64,000 nucleotides of DNA from Paragonimus westermani (Eukaryota > Platyhelminthes > Trematoda > Plagiorchiida > Troglotrematidae), in contig QNGE01003560.1 of assembly GCA_008508345.1 (NCBI GenBank), positions 5,031-69,030 on the forward strand, in the 5' to 3' direction. This document shows, in pieces, positions 12,182 through 25,496 of the stretch. The notes beneath the pieces are model-generated. The model was not told the origin of the DNA. It saw only the letters and a list, made by a program, of their open reading frames with translations, and made no database searches. The translations under genes were made by a program, and so were the position numbers. Each line of letters opens with the position of its first letter. The stretch's first letter is position 1.

Positions 12182-15100
12182 CTGTAAGTGTAACGTTGGC
12201 AAACATACGAGTATTACACACTTGGAATCTGCTTCGATGGGGGTTTGATTTCTGTGAGCAATCCGTTCGACATACATCTTCTGTGTATGTGGTCTTGAAA
12301 AGCTGCAGCGATCAACGCGATAGAAGTCTAGAGTTGAAACAGATGGGCTCCCAGGTCATAATGACTTCAGTTGTGAGACGTACCGGTTTTGTCTGAGTTT
12401 TCATCCCACTGTGTCCAACCTGTAAGAGAATCGGACACATTGGCACAAGTTCACGAAAAATCGGGCCGCATAACGCACTTATAACAAAATAATTAACTCG
12501 TACACCTAACCGTATGGAACAGTGTTATCACCCAACCAGCAGTGCGACATCAGAACAGGAGACTTGAGACCAATACACCAGATTTCCGCCACTCAGCAGG
12601 TGGTCGAAGCAAATGTGGCGTGTTGACCGTAACTATGACCAGTCTGACAATCAACCAATCAGAACCCTATTGATCCAATTTAGCCAGACCACCAACGGCT
12701 GGTAAGACAGATATGCAGGCGATAGGATGTAAGTACATTGACAATCTGTAACAGTGAGAATGTCTCCGTAACAAACATGTTTGTAGTTGTTAACTTACTA
12801 TCTAACTAATACTAGTGATGCATACGAGTGACTTATTGACTGCTTGTCCTGTAAACACTATATGTGAATCTTCAACCAAAGTTTGGAAATATTCATAAAG
12901 TCACTGGCTTTGAGATAAATTTTCGAGTTGCGAGGAGACCGGAGGGTTACAATGGACGAGTAAGTGATATTTAAGGACAGTTTAACCGTTTTAATGTCTG
13001 TGCGCAATACATTTCGCTCCAAGGGTTAGAAGTTAGTCTGTTCAGAACGATTAAGTGAACCCACTTTAGGTGTTTACCCGTCGTCGTTTTCACCAGTTTG
13101 CTCGTAGCAAACTAGGTGAACTCTTCAGCAATACAGATGTTTGCAAGCGCTCAATTCCCCAACTGTCAATGTGCGGATATTTGATCAAATTATGAAAATG
13201 TACCATTTGCGCTTTTTACTATCTCCCTGTTGCCTACTGAGCGTTTTCCGCACTCAGCGTTAATCTTCGAAACCTATTACAGTTGGCCAAAAGAGTACGA
13301 CACATCAGGCAACAATGTGTAGACCTGAGAGCTCCATCGAATAAAGTGGTTAGTTATTGGCTATCCGGTTGGGTACCTTACGCTTGTCCAAACCACCAGT
13401 TGGAAACCACTTTCAAAATGACAGCATGCTAAACTCATCGTAGTTCTCGTATCTACAACAATATTCTCTGCGTGCTGAATAATGGCCCACATCGGAGTAG
13501 TAACTAATTAGGCTCGTGGTTATTCATGAATTGTAAAATGAATGAATTTAGCAAGCGTTTTAAGACGTCCGGGAATATGTGCCTACCAGAGTGTGTAATA
13601 CAGCGAGTATAATACACATCGCAACACTGTGTCACAAGTTTCAAGTTTAGTGCATAAGTTGATGACCTTGTGTATAGACTGCACATTTTATCGGACATTT
13701 TCTTGAGTGTAGAGTTCAAAGTAATTTATATGCTGTTCACCATTTGCCACGTAATATCAAAATATCTACAGATGTGTGCCCACATGTTAATAGTAAATTT
13801 TGGCCTATTCATGTAAACACTGAATGGACATACGATTTAAAATACCGACATTTCTCTGTTGCCTTTGCTTTACCAGTTTTCCGATTGTTAGTTTTGTCTG
13901 AATAAACAATCTAAAACATTGGGTTCTTCTCCAGAAGTCATAACAAATCGGAAGCCGTTGGCTGTGAGGTGACTCAACCTCTTTGTGCATTTTCACTAAA
14001 CAAACAGCGTCTTCAAATCGGTTGTTATATAAAAACTCATGTGCTTAGGTAATCTCTGTCTACGTAAGTCCAATATTAGTTATCTTTGTTGTACACAACT
14101 GGGCATGCGATCGCAACCAGTGATAACCATTTTTATGAATTTTAAGGAAGGATGGAATTGAGCACGTTCTGAAATAAATGTTTAAATCGGTGGCATCGTC
14201 TCATGGTAGGACACAAGAACTCAGTGTCATCACTCAAAATCTGTTAACGATCGGTCATCTTGCTGTTCCTGAAGGTTAGGTTAACAAGTTGGTTTAATAC
14301 AAGTGCCTCATCGAACTAGTTGTTACTGCCCGCCCCTTCGAGTATAAAACAGCCACCACTAGCGTTGAGCTAGTGGTTGCATGGATTATTTGTACACTTT
14401 AAGTGGTGATGGTTCAAATGAGCTTGTTTCGAATTCAACTTGTTCAATTTAAGGAAATTGTTCGACTCCATTCTTTGCAGTTAATGTGATTGTACGAGCT
14501 CAATGGGCTGCCTCATAATCAACGTCTTCCTTCGGCACTTTTACTTCTGTCCAAATATTTTGGTGAATAAGGCGCTCATTTGCTTACACCTAAAAGATGG
14601 CATCTCATCTGACAAGTTTACTTGAGAGCTAACGCAGTTGTTCAGTAAAAGGCTACATGATAGATATATTTACGAACCTATGACAAAACAATTAAAATCC
14701 ACAAGTCTCTCAGCCGTCTATCTTATCACAAGTGGTACAGGGAGTACTTTAACAAAATCCATTACCAAATAAATAACATTGCAATCTAACCAGCACAGCT
14801 GGGTGTTTAATTGAGAATGAAGGTTGTTACCCAGTGTTTGTCTCACGCACTTATGGAGTATTTCATATTCTTTACCACAAGCATCATTCCACCCCTGCAC
14901 AGTAGTGATCATTCTCACTCCCACTTTACGCTAGCTAAATTAAATAATGACGTTGCAACATGTATGTAAAACGTGGATCTCTGAGGTGTTACTGCGCCGA
15001 TTCGAATAACTATCTCCAATCGCAAACTGGATGCCGAGTTATGTGGGAAACCCCATATTGTCAATTTCTTCTTTCACGATCTTCGCGGGGATTTCCCAAG

Positions 15101-15959
15101 TGCTCTGTACTGCTTCTGATGCCTGTTAGTGACCTTTCACACCATATTTTCAAGCACATCTTTAATCATAACCATGAATTTAAACTCTGGAACATGAGTG
15201 ACCTAAATCAGAGGCGCCAGGCTCACCACAGTTAACTCGAAGCTAAAGTTCGAAAAAATTAGTAAATTGCGATCTTTGTCCTAGTGCTGATACCTACACG
15301 TCCACTACATTCGTTATGCTGGGTAAAGCATTGGGAAGGTTATCTGTAGTTTCTCTTACATCGGTAAACTAGTAAAACTGTTTCCAGGATCACCATTCAG
15401 ACATATGATTTGTAATTGAAAATGAACTTGGATCCACTGGAAACCGCCAAGTGACGGACTATCCGGAGAGTAAACATACACGCTCTTTCGTCCGTAAAGT
15501 GCATGAAGGATTTAAAATATTCGTGTCGGATAACAGACGTCAAAGAAGCGATATAAAACATTGTGGATATCCCATTAGTCTTCGTATCTGCTTATATGAA
15601 ATACCTCTGTGGCCACCATCGCAAACCAGTAAAACCATGCAGTGGTATTTAATACAAGGGACACAGGCTCATTGTTCGTGTGTGTTCTATTTCAAGTGTT
15701 ATACCGAAGGAGCTTTTACTTTCACAGTTGATAAGATCGTTTAGTAAGCCCTTGAATGAATGACTGCCATCACGCTGTTCTCTCTGTCGGTTTGCTCTGG
15801 ACTCGGCCAACAGCAACTTTTTGTAAACATTATTTGGGTGATTATCATTACCACAGTTTTCCGTGACCTCAACGCATTCATATTCTCATCACAGTTGTCT
15901 CCTTATCACTCGTTCATTAGTGTCCCACCTGTTTATTCAAGCCACCTAGAACAGAAGAA
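12182..15959. other. Featureless stretch, probably partly intron upstream of the RNF32-like exon
   Basis: I recognise no domain. Short frames (for example 14,718-14,924 minus, 14,960-15,235 plus, 15,451-15,744 plus) show no known motif. The earlier exons of the RNF32-like gene would be expected on the minus strand here, but none could be identified. Confidence 0.4.
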
Positions 15960-16330
15960 CCATATACCGTCATCATCAGGCACAGCAATACATCAGTGGT
16001 TCTCACTGATACTTCACGGTCACACAACCCTGAAGAAAAGAGGAAGTTGTGACCAGGAAGAGAGGAGAAGAACGATTGGGGGAGAAGGTCATTATAACAA
16101 AAAATCGACTGAATCTATACTCAAACATTCAGCATCAAAATGCCTATACTTGCTAACAGACAACCGAGCGATAGGTATAAGTAAGACGTCATCAATATTA
16201 TAGCCTCCCTACGGCTTTCATTACCCCACGTTATCAAGTACACTTACTCTACGAACAATTCAATTCACTGAGTCTGATTAGCCACAATCTTACCTAAAAT
16301 CTCAGGCCACCGACTCTGAGTCACAAGAAC
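15960..16330 (+). repeat. Dispersed repeat B, copy 1
   Basis: This aligns with the reverse complement of 49,490-49,880 over about 370 bp of diverged sequence. Shared blocks include AATACATCAGTGGTTCTCAC at 15,988-16,007, GACCAGGAAGAGAGGA-like sequence, TCTATACTCA-ACATTCA, ACAACCGAGC-ATAGGT and CCACCGACTCTG. The alignment may run further on the right. An open frame (15,760-16,203) crosses its left boundary and resembles no family I know, so I treat it as fortuitous. The repeat class is unknown. Confidence 0.7.
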
Positions 16331-18499
16331 CATATAGAGGAATCTTGGGGCACTGTGATCAACTAAACGTGCAACGTTTGTCTAATCGAGAACCTAGTGA
16401 GCCCAGTGAGTTGAAGATCCATCTTCATGCAGTTCAACGCTAGCCGGCCGCTAGTTTTTCTCGCACAACAACAATCATGAAATTATATCTCATTGACGGA
16501 TACGAGACGAATACTCCTGTGACGTACAGCGCAGAGAAAGTAGTAAAGTCCAAAAAAGGTAACCAAAAAAGATGCAAACCTCTGGCTATCTTTCACCTTT
16601 TCTCTTCCCATTATTACGAAACGGCTTCAGATGAGGTACTTGAAACTCTTTAGATAACAAAAGGGCCTTTCATGGATAGAAGATGAACAGTTCCAAAAGT
16701 TTCATGACCTTTAAGTAAGACAGCTGCCCGGGTCATTACTTAAGTGTCTACAAAGCCAATACGTGTTGCAACATGAACTCTTGGATCTACATCTGCCCGA
16801 ATTTCAAAGAGTCCATCGTAACTAAGTTCTTGCTTTTTATATAATGCAAGGTTTGCACAAAAGTTCTGTTCCTAAGGGGCTGACAGAAGATGAGGAGTAA
16901 CTTTACGGACCCAACCATCGTACCATCCACAGGCGATAGGAAGGTCATAACGTGAGGTTCACGTGGAGTGGTTGTGTGCCGAGGCATACAAAACCAACGT
17001 ATACCCTCTGTTTTAAAGACCGATTACTAGATACGACATATTAAACAATTCTTTTCTTGTAGAGTCATTAGTTATGTGAACTACCTTACTCGTGAAATCG
17101 TGGGCTCCTCTTTTAAAGCATCCTTAGCTTTTGATGGGCCAACAACGTAGTTGGGTTTGTAACCTCACTCTGATTTCAATGTTTTATGTTATCCAAAGGA
17201 CCATCGCTGTATCTTGTCTTCACTTAGTCTTGAAGATCATCAGATGCCCTCTAGGTATCACAGAAGCAATCTGCATGGAGTCAGACCCACTCGACCGGAC
17301 GATTATAGTCTTCAGCTTTAATGTCATGTGCTGGTCGCTTGTTTCACACATACGGAATCCACCTTACTGAAACCGCATAAGAACGGATGTTATGGACTAT
17401 TGACTACCAGAAATATCGTCTTAACTCTAACAGAAGAACGTCATCGGATCGCTGAGTTGAATGTTGTGCACTTACGTTGATCATCAACAGAAGCCTACAT
17501 GAGACGTCCGAGCTGTGTCACTATTTCGTTCAGTCATAACACACTACGTACAGCCAGATAAATCAGTCTAGTAAACAGTGTGTGACCAGCTGACATACAA
17601 CTGGTAAAGGACCATTTCACACTGAACGCCACCCACGCTTGATCGTAGCCTTCGCATTCCGATAAGTGTTCGGGCGTAGTGTATGTTTACTTTCGGGCAG
17701 GAACTTATATGGCGACTCTAATGTTTGGGAGGCTAGCATATTGCTCACAAAGTCAGTATTGTCACCAAAGATGTGGCCAAATAATCGATCCAAGATTTCA
17801 AGTAAAACCTTGTATGAATAATGTTCGAAATTGAGTGTCTTGACAAGCAGTGAAAATCATTCACGTGCAAACGTTGATCACGCTGATGCACTCATACTGC
17901 TGATGAATACCCAAGTAATACCACGACATTTAGAGGGTCCTTCGACCGTCCTTTGAGCAAATTTTGAGAGCTCTGGCTAGGCGCTTGGAGCACATTCAAA
18001 AGACGGTCAAATTTTTTTCAGTGTAATCCTCTTCTCGTCCATCATTTGTATTTGGGCTAATTTCCTATCATTTTAATTCATCTAAGTCTGTATAGTAAAC
18101 CCCAGAATATTGAAAATTTAGATTGGAAATTTTTATATATATTAACAACTACAGTAAATATATAGTAAGCAAGTCAAATTTCACTTGTAATCCTCCCGAC
18201 TAAAGTCGGGCTCCTTTCAGTTAAACTTTCCAATGAACAGATTAGACAAGTTTGTAAACTGCACAATTGCACAGTATACTTGCACAATTGCTAGTAAGCT
18301 GTATAGAATGATATCATTTTGCACATGTACGAAATGCACTCGGCTAATCCGTTCATACCGTAATCCTTTTAGACCACACACAAATTTAACTGGATTTCTT
18401 GTTAAAAACTGCGTAGCATTCACTGAGGCTTGTTTGATAAATTGAAGTCACTGGCGTGCTGGCGGGTTTCAGCGAGTAATACGCGGGTTCAAGGTTGGA
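16331..18499. other. Featureless stretch
   Basis: No recognisable gene or repeat. A short segment at 18,235-18,440 is open on both strands but carries no motif. Confidence 0.45.
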
Positions 18500-21150
18500 G
18501 ACCCAGCTCATCTAGTTCAGACGAGATCAAGCGGGCTTTCGTTGATTTTAAGGAATATCACAGAGAATAGGGAGTGATATCGCTCTTGGAGATTGCAGCA
18601 AGTACCAAGAATACGGCGGGATTGCACACTTAATAACATTCTAATTAGCTGGGAATCTAACAGTATTTCAAGACGATCCTTAGAGGAGCAACTGACGACC
18701 TCAGACGAATGGTAGTTCCGCTGACTGACAGTTCTGTAAGAAAGGACTTGCTGTTCAAGGAAGGTTTGGTGAACCAGCGCATGAGGCTTTCTGTAATGAC
18801 TCAACCGGCGAGTGTCAGATACTAGGATAAAGAGGCCTGGATGGGTCCTATGCTGAAAAGAAAATGCGTTAGAATCGACATATCAATGAGTCGTCAAAAT
18901 GCACGTTGATAGAGGACTAAAATTCCAGGTCGTGACTCCCAAGTCACATGCTGCAAGTCAGTGACCAACTTGGGAGGGGGACGGGTATGTGCTTCCTCAA
19001 GCCAATACACTCGAGTTGTCTAGACGGGAAGGGTACGTTTCATCATCCTTGAATTAGCAAACCCTAACTTTGCGGCCATCCCATAAAGTTGGACGAAATA
19101 TAGGTTAAAAGACATCCAGACATCAAAATCTGTTGTTCGATCGGTTTTCGTGATGTCTACTATGCTAAGCGCACTAAGAATCACGAGACAGATTTCAATC
19201 ATCTGGCCGACGCCTAACCTCATCAATATCAGTTTGCACTGGGGTAACTTGCATTCCAGGTTTTTAGGTCATCAGCGCATAGATCTGCGTTGCTGGAAAT
19301 AGCAGAGAGTTTAGAACCTTTGTAGCCAAAATTGGGTCAGACCTTTTTTCTACATTCCTTATTTTTACGGGGGTTCCTCGAGAGTCCTTTCAGGAACTTC
19401 CGTAAAGATCAGGGATGAATACGAAGGGTCCTACTCAGTTTCAACTCCAAAGGTTATGCTATCAATTAAAAGCAGCCATCTATTGGTGGATCTTTTCCTG
19501 GATACCATGTGCCTTCAGCTTATGACTGAGAAGACCAGATGAGACTAGGTCGAATGCTTTAATGAAATCCAACAAAATAGCATCTGAGCTGCGACCGTAA
19601 GCTCTGGCTCATGTCAGGAAAACCGAGGAGATGAGTACATTTGTCACGCTTGACCAATCACAGAGGAAGCCATGCTGAGTGGAAAAATGTATATTCCCTA
19701 TGATTTATTCAAGGATGGCGCGTTCTCCCGAGTGCACCATTATCGTACATGAGACCGTAGTACAGTCAGGATGGACGACCCCACAATGCCACTTTGACTA
19801 CCATTCAGTAGTCTGGTAGGAGCACGCATCTGGGCATTGAAATAAACTGGACAAAGTATAGGAAAGAACGTTTGAGTGCAATCTGACATGAAATGATGTT
19901 TCGGTACATGAACTTGGCAATGGAAAATGTGGCATCTTGAGATTAATGTTAAGTGTGAATGAGCGTCCTTGTCTATTGTGGTGTGAAAGCATATACTCCT
20001 TGTGTTGTGTTTCCGAGTAGACTATCCAGGCGCCATCCAACTTGTTGGTTCACATCACTAGTAGGGTTGGTCTGCCAGTAGTTAGCAGAGGGATGCCGAC
20101 CGCTCGCCTTAACAATTAGTGTGACCATAGAGTGTATCCGTGCGCTAGAGAGAATACCAGTTTGAAGTGTCTGTTTAAGCAGCACGCGAAGGAGTTCTGC
20201 CGGTTCGGGAGCTGTTTATTTGGAAATCCTCTAGGTGGATCTTACCTGGACCCATCATACCACAAAGACTAACATTGAATAGGAGGTCTTCAACATCTGT
20301 TACGGAAAATTCAGCAGTAAGGGATGGTCACCGAAAGATTTGCAACGGAAGGGTAAGATGCCAGCTTAGCGGCGTAACGTTATAGGCTAATGACTAGTGC
20401 TGCTTGAATACATCGGCAAGCACTTGGGGGTCTGAAGATGTCTCCCCGTCCAGCAGCCACAGGGAAAAATCTGAAGACTCCTGCTTTTTAAAGATAATGC
20501 ATACACTTAAACGATAAACGTTTGTCCGCGTTGTTCATATCAGCAGGATCCTTACTTTTAATAGCTTAGTGTGGTTGTAGATTTTTCGTTTATACTCATT
20601 TTGAACAGTACAAAAAATGGTCGTCTCTTCATAGTTGTTTGTATGTTTATGCTTCGCGAATAACTAAGAACGGTCATCGATGAAACGACGCATTCTATGC
20701 GGGAGAGGTGAGAGAGAATGGAAATTACATAATTTGTGCAGTAGGAGTAGCTAATTCGTCTTTTGAATTGCATTTCAAGATGCATGGTAAGTCAGGTGCA
20801 CAGAACTGTGTTCAAGAGCGAATGCATCCAGATAGCTTCTCGAACAATCAAAATCAGCCTGATTGAAGCTTCGAACTGTAAACTTTCTTACTAGTCGTTT
20901 CAACCAGTATCAGATACGATAAAAAGTCAGCAATGGTTGGTCGCTGTGTCCAATTGGCGGCTTGATAACCACTCTGTCCACCAGATGACTCTCGTTTGTA
21001 ATAATTAGGTCAGGCGGGAAAAGTGTCTAAAAAGGACGGCACCGTGTTAAGTCCCTGACATGCTGTGTCCACGCCTTCATTCACGCAATCATCAACAAGG
21101 GAGTCGAAAATCTTCCTTCACACTCCGAATGGGACAGTATTGATCAGTAA
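18500..21150 (-). pseudogene. Decayed CR1/Jockey-like LINE (EN end, RT, 3' tail)
   Basis: Pieces of one non-LTR retrotransposon ORF2 follow in order on the minus strand. The end of the endonuclease lies at about 21,130-20,900 (DCVNEGVDTACQGLNT, then a CLFI-type end). The EN-RT linker and RT entry are at about 20,340-20,220 (TAEFSVTDVEDLLFNVSL, GPGKIH) and the next RT block at about 20,185-20,100 (LQTGILSSARIHSMVTLIVK). RT core pieces are at about 19,740-19,540 (NIHFSTQHGFLCDW and SSDAILLDFIKAFD-like text broken by frameshifts). The post-RT tail is at 18,804-18,560 (TFLEQQVLSYRTVSQRNYHS and DRLEILLDSQL). The LINE enzyme copies element RNA at a nicked chromosomal target. Many stops and frame changes show decay. 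The segment 19,800-20,040 does not match RT and may be a later insertion. No ORF1 was found for this copy. Confidence 0.75.
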
Positions 21151-23739
21151 CTGTAACTGGATATAATATAAGACAGTGCGCCTTTTTCAAGGCGTATTAG
21201 TCAGCTGGCTTGAAAGGGATGTAGAGTGATGAAAACAATCTTGAAGTCGGTTAAAAGAGGGTCAGGAATATTCGCAGATTACCGAATTTAAACCTCTAGA
21301 TAGATACATAAAGGATTTCAATGTAATCTATTTGTTTGGTTCAAGTACGTAATACAGCAGTGGACGCTTGCAATATGATGCTGTGAGTACGCTTAATAAT
21401 GAGTTTATGTGGCAGGTTTTGTGGATGAATGAAATATAGGCGGCACAAGAGCAAAAGCTATGGCTTCCGACGTAGTTCTTGAGTTGAGTACACATACTTC
21501 AGTTCTCTTGATACGTAATACCAACCAAAACTTTGTCGTTAAGTGGAAGAACTCATTTCGCTGATGGAGTGCAATCAAGTGATGAGTGCTCTCTTGCTCG
21601 ATGCGCATTCTGCAAACCGTGGGTCCATTGTGAGTGAAGTAAACGGTCCGAAATATTTGTTTGAGTATATCGTCCTAATTGCTGAGTTAAATTAGTAAGT
21701 TACCCCTATTTTTAGCAAGTATGTAACGGTCATGGATAAATGCTCTATCCGTCATCTTGAATAACAGTAGGTTTCATCGTTTACTTCTAGGATACCAAAA
21801 AACTCTCGGGTTACATTTCGAACCATACTCGCAAAGCATGTGTTCCATACCGGTCAGGTGTGCTACGTCCTCAGAAACGCATAGTACGGATTTACTAAGG
21901 GTGAACTACGGCAGTTTTCAGATAAAATACGTTTGAGATTTTACGATCAGTGACAACTCATTATGAATGGGCACAGGTAAAATGCACTACGGATGGTTTC
22001 ATCATAATCTGTCTACATAAATTTCGATAAATAAATAGCTCACAGAATAGCTCATATCTGAGAAAACAATGACTGTACGCATAAGTGTTATCTCGTTTAG
22101 CTGAAATACAGTGTAGTTCTTGTTCACTTCTCTCCTATTCGATTTCGAACTGGTTTCTCTTGTACGGTATATCTGGTCCATCCAATTACGTTACGCTGTC
22201 TAAAAATGTCCGGCGATCAGCGATTCGAACATTAACGATATTACCGAACACAGCTTACTGTTGGTTGGGTTTGGAATTGTTAGTTAGTTTTCCTCTTACT
22301 TATCGTCGCGCTTTTCGCACTAGGTCAAATTCTCATGCTAGCATATCAGGGGTTCGCTGTTTTTTATACACCCAGTTTGTAAGTGCTTCCTCTACTTATT
22401 CTCCAATGTTAATAGTCCCTGAAAAAGTGTGGTCCTTCAGCGAACCCTGATATCGATTATGCGGAATCAGTTTTGTCAAACCAATATGATCGTCCGGATT
22501 TGAGACTGAGTTGTTGTTAGCAATACTTTAAGAGTTCAGGTCAATCAGCTGTTAAAATTGTTTTTTTTTAAAAAAATGACTGTCTGAACTGTTGCCAGAT
22601 GTAGGAACCTCAGTGAAAACTATCCGGACATCGTTGATACATGGTGTGTACCCGGATGAATACTCATAGTTCGTTTTGCATAACAGCACCACACGCACTT
22701 TTGCACACCATCAGACGAGGAATCCCGTCGTCAGTGCGATACAGCTCAGCAATGATGGCATTTTGCTGTATAACATATTCTTCACAGTCCCTCTTATGCT
22801 GCCCAGTTGATCTCTTCGTGTTCCAGCCTTTACTGTTGATGCGTATGATGGAAGCAGTATAACGGAATACAAAACTTCAACTTTCTTAATGTTGCCAACG
22901 AATTGCGTGATGTTTCATCTACCGGTGTACCGTTGGCAGGAGCCAGTATGTACGTTTGTCTGAAAGTTGTCATCTGTGATACACTAACTCGTAAGTTATT
23001 TGAACGAATACCTAGTCATGGTGTTTATTATAAATGTGGTGGACGCAGTTCAAAGAGACAATACTTCAGTCACAAAGTTACGTTCAGATCAAATAACGCT
23101 TCCGCAAGAACCGATGTCTATTCTTGCGTCTCACGTTTAGAGACCACCTGTTTAGTCGATCCCCTCCATATTGATATAACACTTTTTTTCACTGGAATAC
23201 ATACATTCTTTATGCGTTGGCGTGTCTCACCGGCAGATCAAAATTGGACCCCAGAATTCCAATCATTGACAACCCGCATCGATTCTTGAGCACTCAACCA
23301 AATCACTGTCAGAATGCTACACTGTAGAACAAGCTGGACCCCTGATTTTCCACTCAATTAACGTGAGTTATTCGACTTTAACCAGTAGTAGGCAACTGAG
23401 TACAGTCAGTTTTTACTTCATTTAGATCCAGTGGTTTCACGAAACATTCTATTTGGTGCAGATTATAAAAGCTTTTCGGATATCTCCGTAGCTGTCTTTG
23501 TCTTGCCATCCCTCTTTCCACCGTGCTTATAACGGCATTTCTAAACAGTTGATAAATGTGGTTATGTACAGTTTTTAATGCTTGTATATTTAAGGTGAGA
23601 TGGTTTATAATATTCATACTTTGGTTCAGTTTTCTGACAATGTTTTGAACATCATGCTGGTGACGAATTATTTACAGTCCCGTCTAAATCCTTTACGTAA
23701 TGTGATCGAAGGTTCGTACAGACCGGTTAGTGAAATCTT
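21151..23739. other. Stretch with open frames but no recognised family
   Basis: Two relatively long plus-strand frames occur (22,085-22,450, 121 codons; 22,903-23,289, 128 codons) with a shorter one between (22,641-22,862). None has a motif, signal or repeat I recognise, and no splice arrangement joining them is convincing. A short T-run followed by an A-run lies at about 22,560-22,576. I do not call a gene here. Confidence 0.35.
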
Positions 23740-24280
23740 TAGATGATGGTCTGAATGTCTGTCCGTGCACATTGTGTAGCGAGAAGGCGTCCAATAAGCA
23801 CAATCTTTATTGTCCAAATCGCCAGTCACATGCAGCGCGCGCGGTGCGCGACCGGAAGAGTCATCGCTCGACTGGATCGGACCAACGGGCGAGGCAGGGC
23901 AGGCGGAATACGACAGACGGCCAGATCGGAGGCGTGGCTTTTCCAACATTTAGAGGAACATCTCGACACGATGTTGGAATACGGTCAAGGCCAACATTGG
24001 GTGTAGGGCGGACAGCGCGAGCAGCCGGACGAGCCATCGCGCAACGAAATCGGACAAACAGACGAGGAATGGCAAGCGGAAAACCCCCGATAGAAGGCAC
24101 CGATCACACACGTAAACCGGTTAGAAGTGCACACGACGTGTGAACGGAAACCGGGGGGTGTTGCGGGTTGAAATTATGACTCATAAACGAGAGGGCGCGC
24201 GTTGCATGTGACTGGTGATTTGGACACTAAAGATTGTGCTTTATTGGACGCCTTCTCGCTACAATTGTAGATGATGGTCT
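23740..24280. mobile_element. GC-rich foldback element with 13-bp flanking direct repeat
   Basis: Arms of about 73 bp at 23,769-23,841 and 24,193-24,266 are inverted copies with few differences (shared core GTAGCGAGAAGGCGTCCAAT). The 13-mer TAGATGATGGTCT occurs in direct orientation at 23,740-23,752 and 24,268-24,280, immediately outside the unit, as a target-site duplication would. The inside is strikingly GC-rich compared with its neighbours. Open frames inside it (23,730-24,143 and others, on both strands) have compositionally biased Arg-rich translations and are not called genes. It could be a non-autonomous transposon or two LTR ends in inverted orientation. Confidence 0.7.
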
Positions 24281-25496
24281 TACCTTGCAGTCAGATAGTG
24301 TAACGATCAACGATCGTGTGGCTTCTTTGAGGGTCCCAGCTGTAACGGCGTTCTCTCGCTTGCCTGTTCACTATGCATCCTTCCACGTGTACCTGCTATA
24401 GGAAGGCTGTTAAAAACCCAGTGTCACTTTCTTCAGTCGTGCTACTAAGTGTACGCAACGAATAACTGACCCTCGTGAACACAATCGCGGCGGTAAGGGG
24501 GACGAGATTGGGGTCTCAACGCTTTTGAACTGTGATTGGCCTAATGCCACCGCCTACGCAAGGTTGCAGCTCGATTGCAAAGTGCTGAAGGTTGGATTTT
24601 TCAACACTCAACATGCAACGACCGGTGAAGCTGGGTGGGGCGGACGTTGATTTCGGCTGGAAGAATCCATTGGGTCATATAGCGTAAAATTGTGAGTGCC
24701 GCAGAGTGACCCATTTCTTGGAGTGGCGGCAAATCTGTCCGAACAGACTGTTTGTGGTCGATACGTGTGTAGAGTTTTTTCTCTTGGTTTTGTTCACTAA
24801 CGATGCTTCACCATTGTACAACAACGTTTTTGCGTCATCTCTGCAGGTTGTTCGAATTGATTAAAAATGACCTTGCAATTACAATAAAGTTTTGTGCACG
24901 CACGCCTTTCTGCTCTTCTACCTGTGGAGTAGTTGCTTGACGATACTACATTCATTTAGCTCCGCTGTACTCCGAACATCGTCGCAGCACCGACCGCGTT
25001 TCAGCCGCTCACAGTAATCTCGGAATATCCTCGCATCCTGGATAGTGGTAATTTGGAATGTTGTTGTGGTGGTCTTCTTGAACCCTTTCTGTGAGTCAAG
25101 CTTTTTATTCCGATAAATTGCTAAACCCCCGTAATTGTCCTGTTGCATTTTATCATTTTTGGTTACTGAACTTGGTGAAAAACGTCTGCATTCACTTAGG
25201 GTAGTCTGAGACTGTTTTGGAACCACTAAACTTGCACTCAATATGGACAAGTACTTAAGAGTTCATTAGGACGGTGAGCTGTTTGTAGTGTGTTGGCCTT
25301 TTTGGTCACGTGGTTTCTCATGTATTGATGTAACCATCTCTGCACACACGTGTGCAAATGAGAACGGCAAGAATTTCACATACACACTAATGAGTTTTTG
25401 CACTGTATCTATGACAGTGTTCCCGATAGTGCTGGTTGATACCTTACTGAAAAGATCTAGTGAGCATAAAATAGTTCAGTAAAGTGACTCGATATC
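24281..25496. other. Featureless stretch
   Basis: No gene or repeat recognised. The minus frame at 24,918-25,250 (110 codons) carries no known motif. Confidence 0.45.

Noticed and set aside
18217..18445. Segment open on both strands
   Set aside because: Short, no motif; such double frames arise by chance and nothing supports coding.
23730..24143. 137-codon Arg-rich frame and overlapping frames on both strands
   Set aside because: Explained by the GC-rich composition of the foldback element; no domain.
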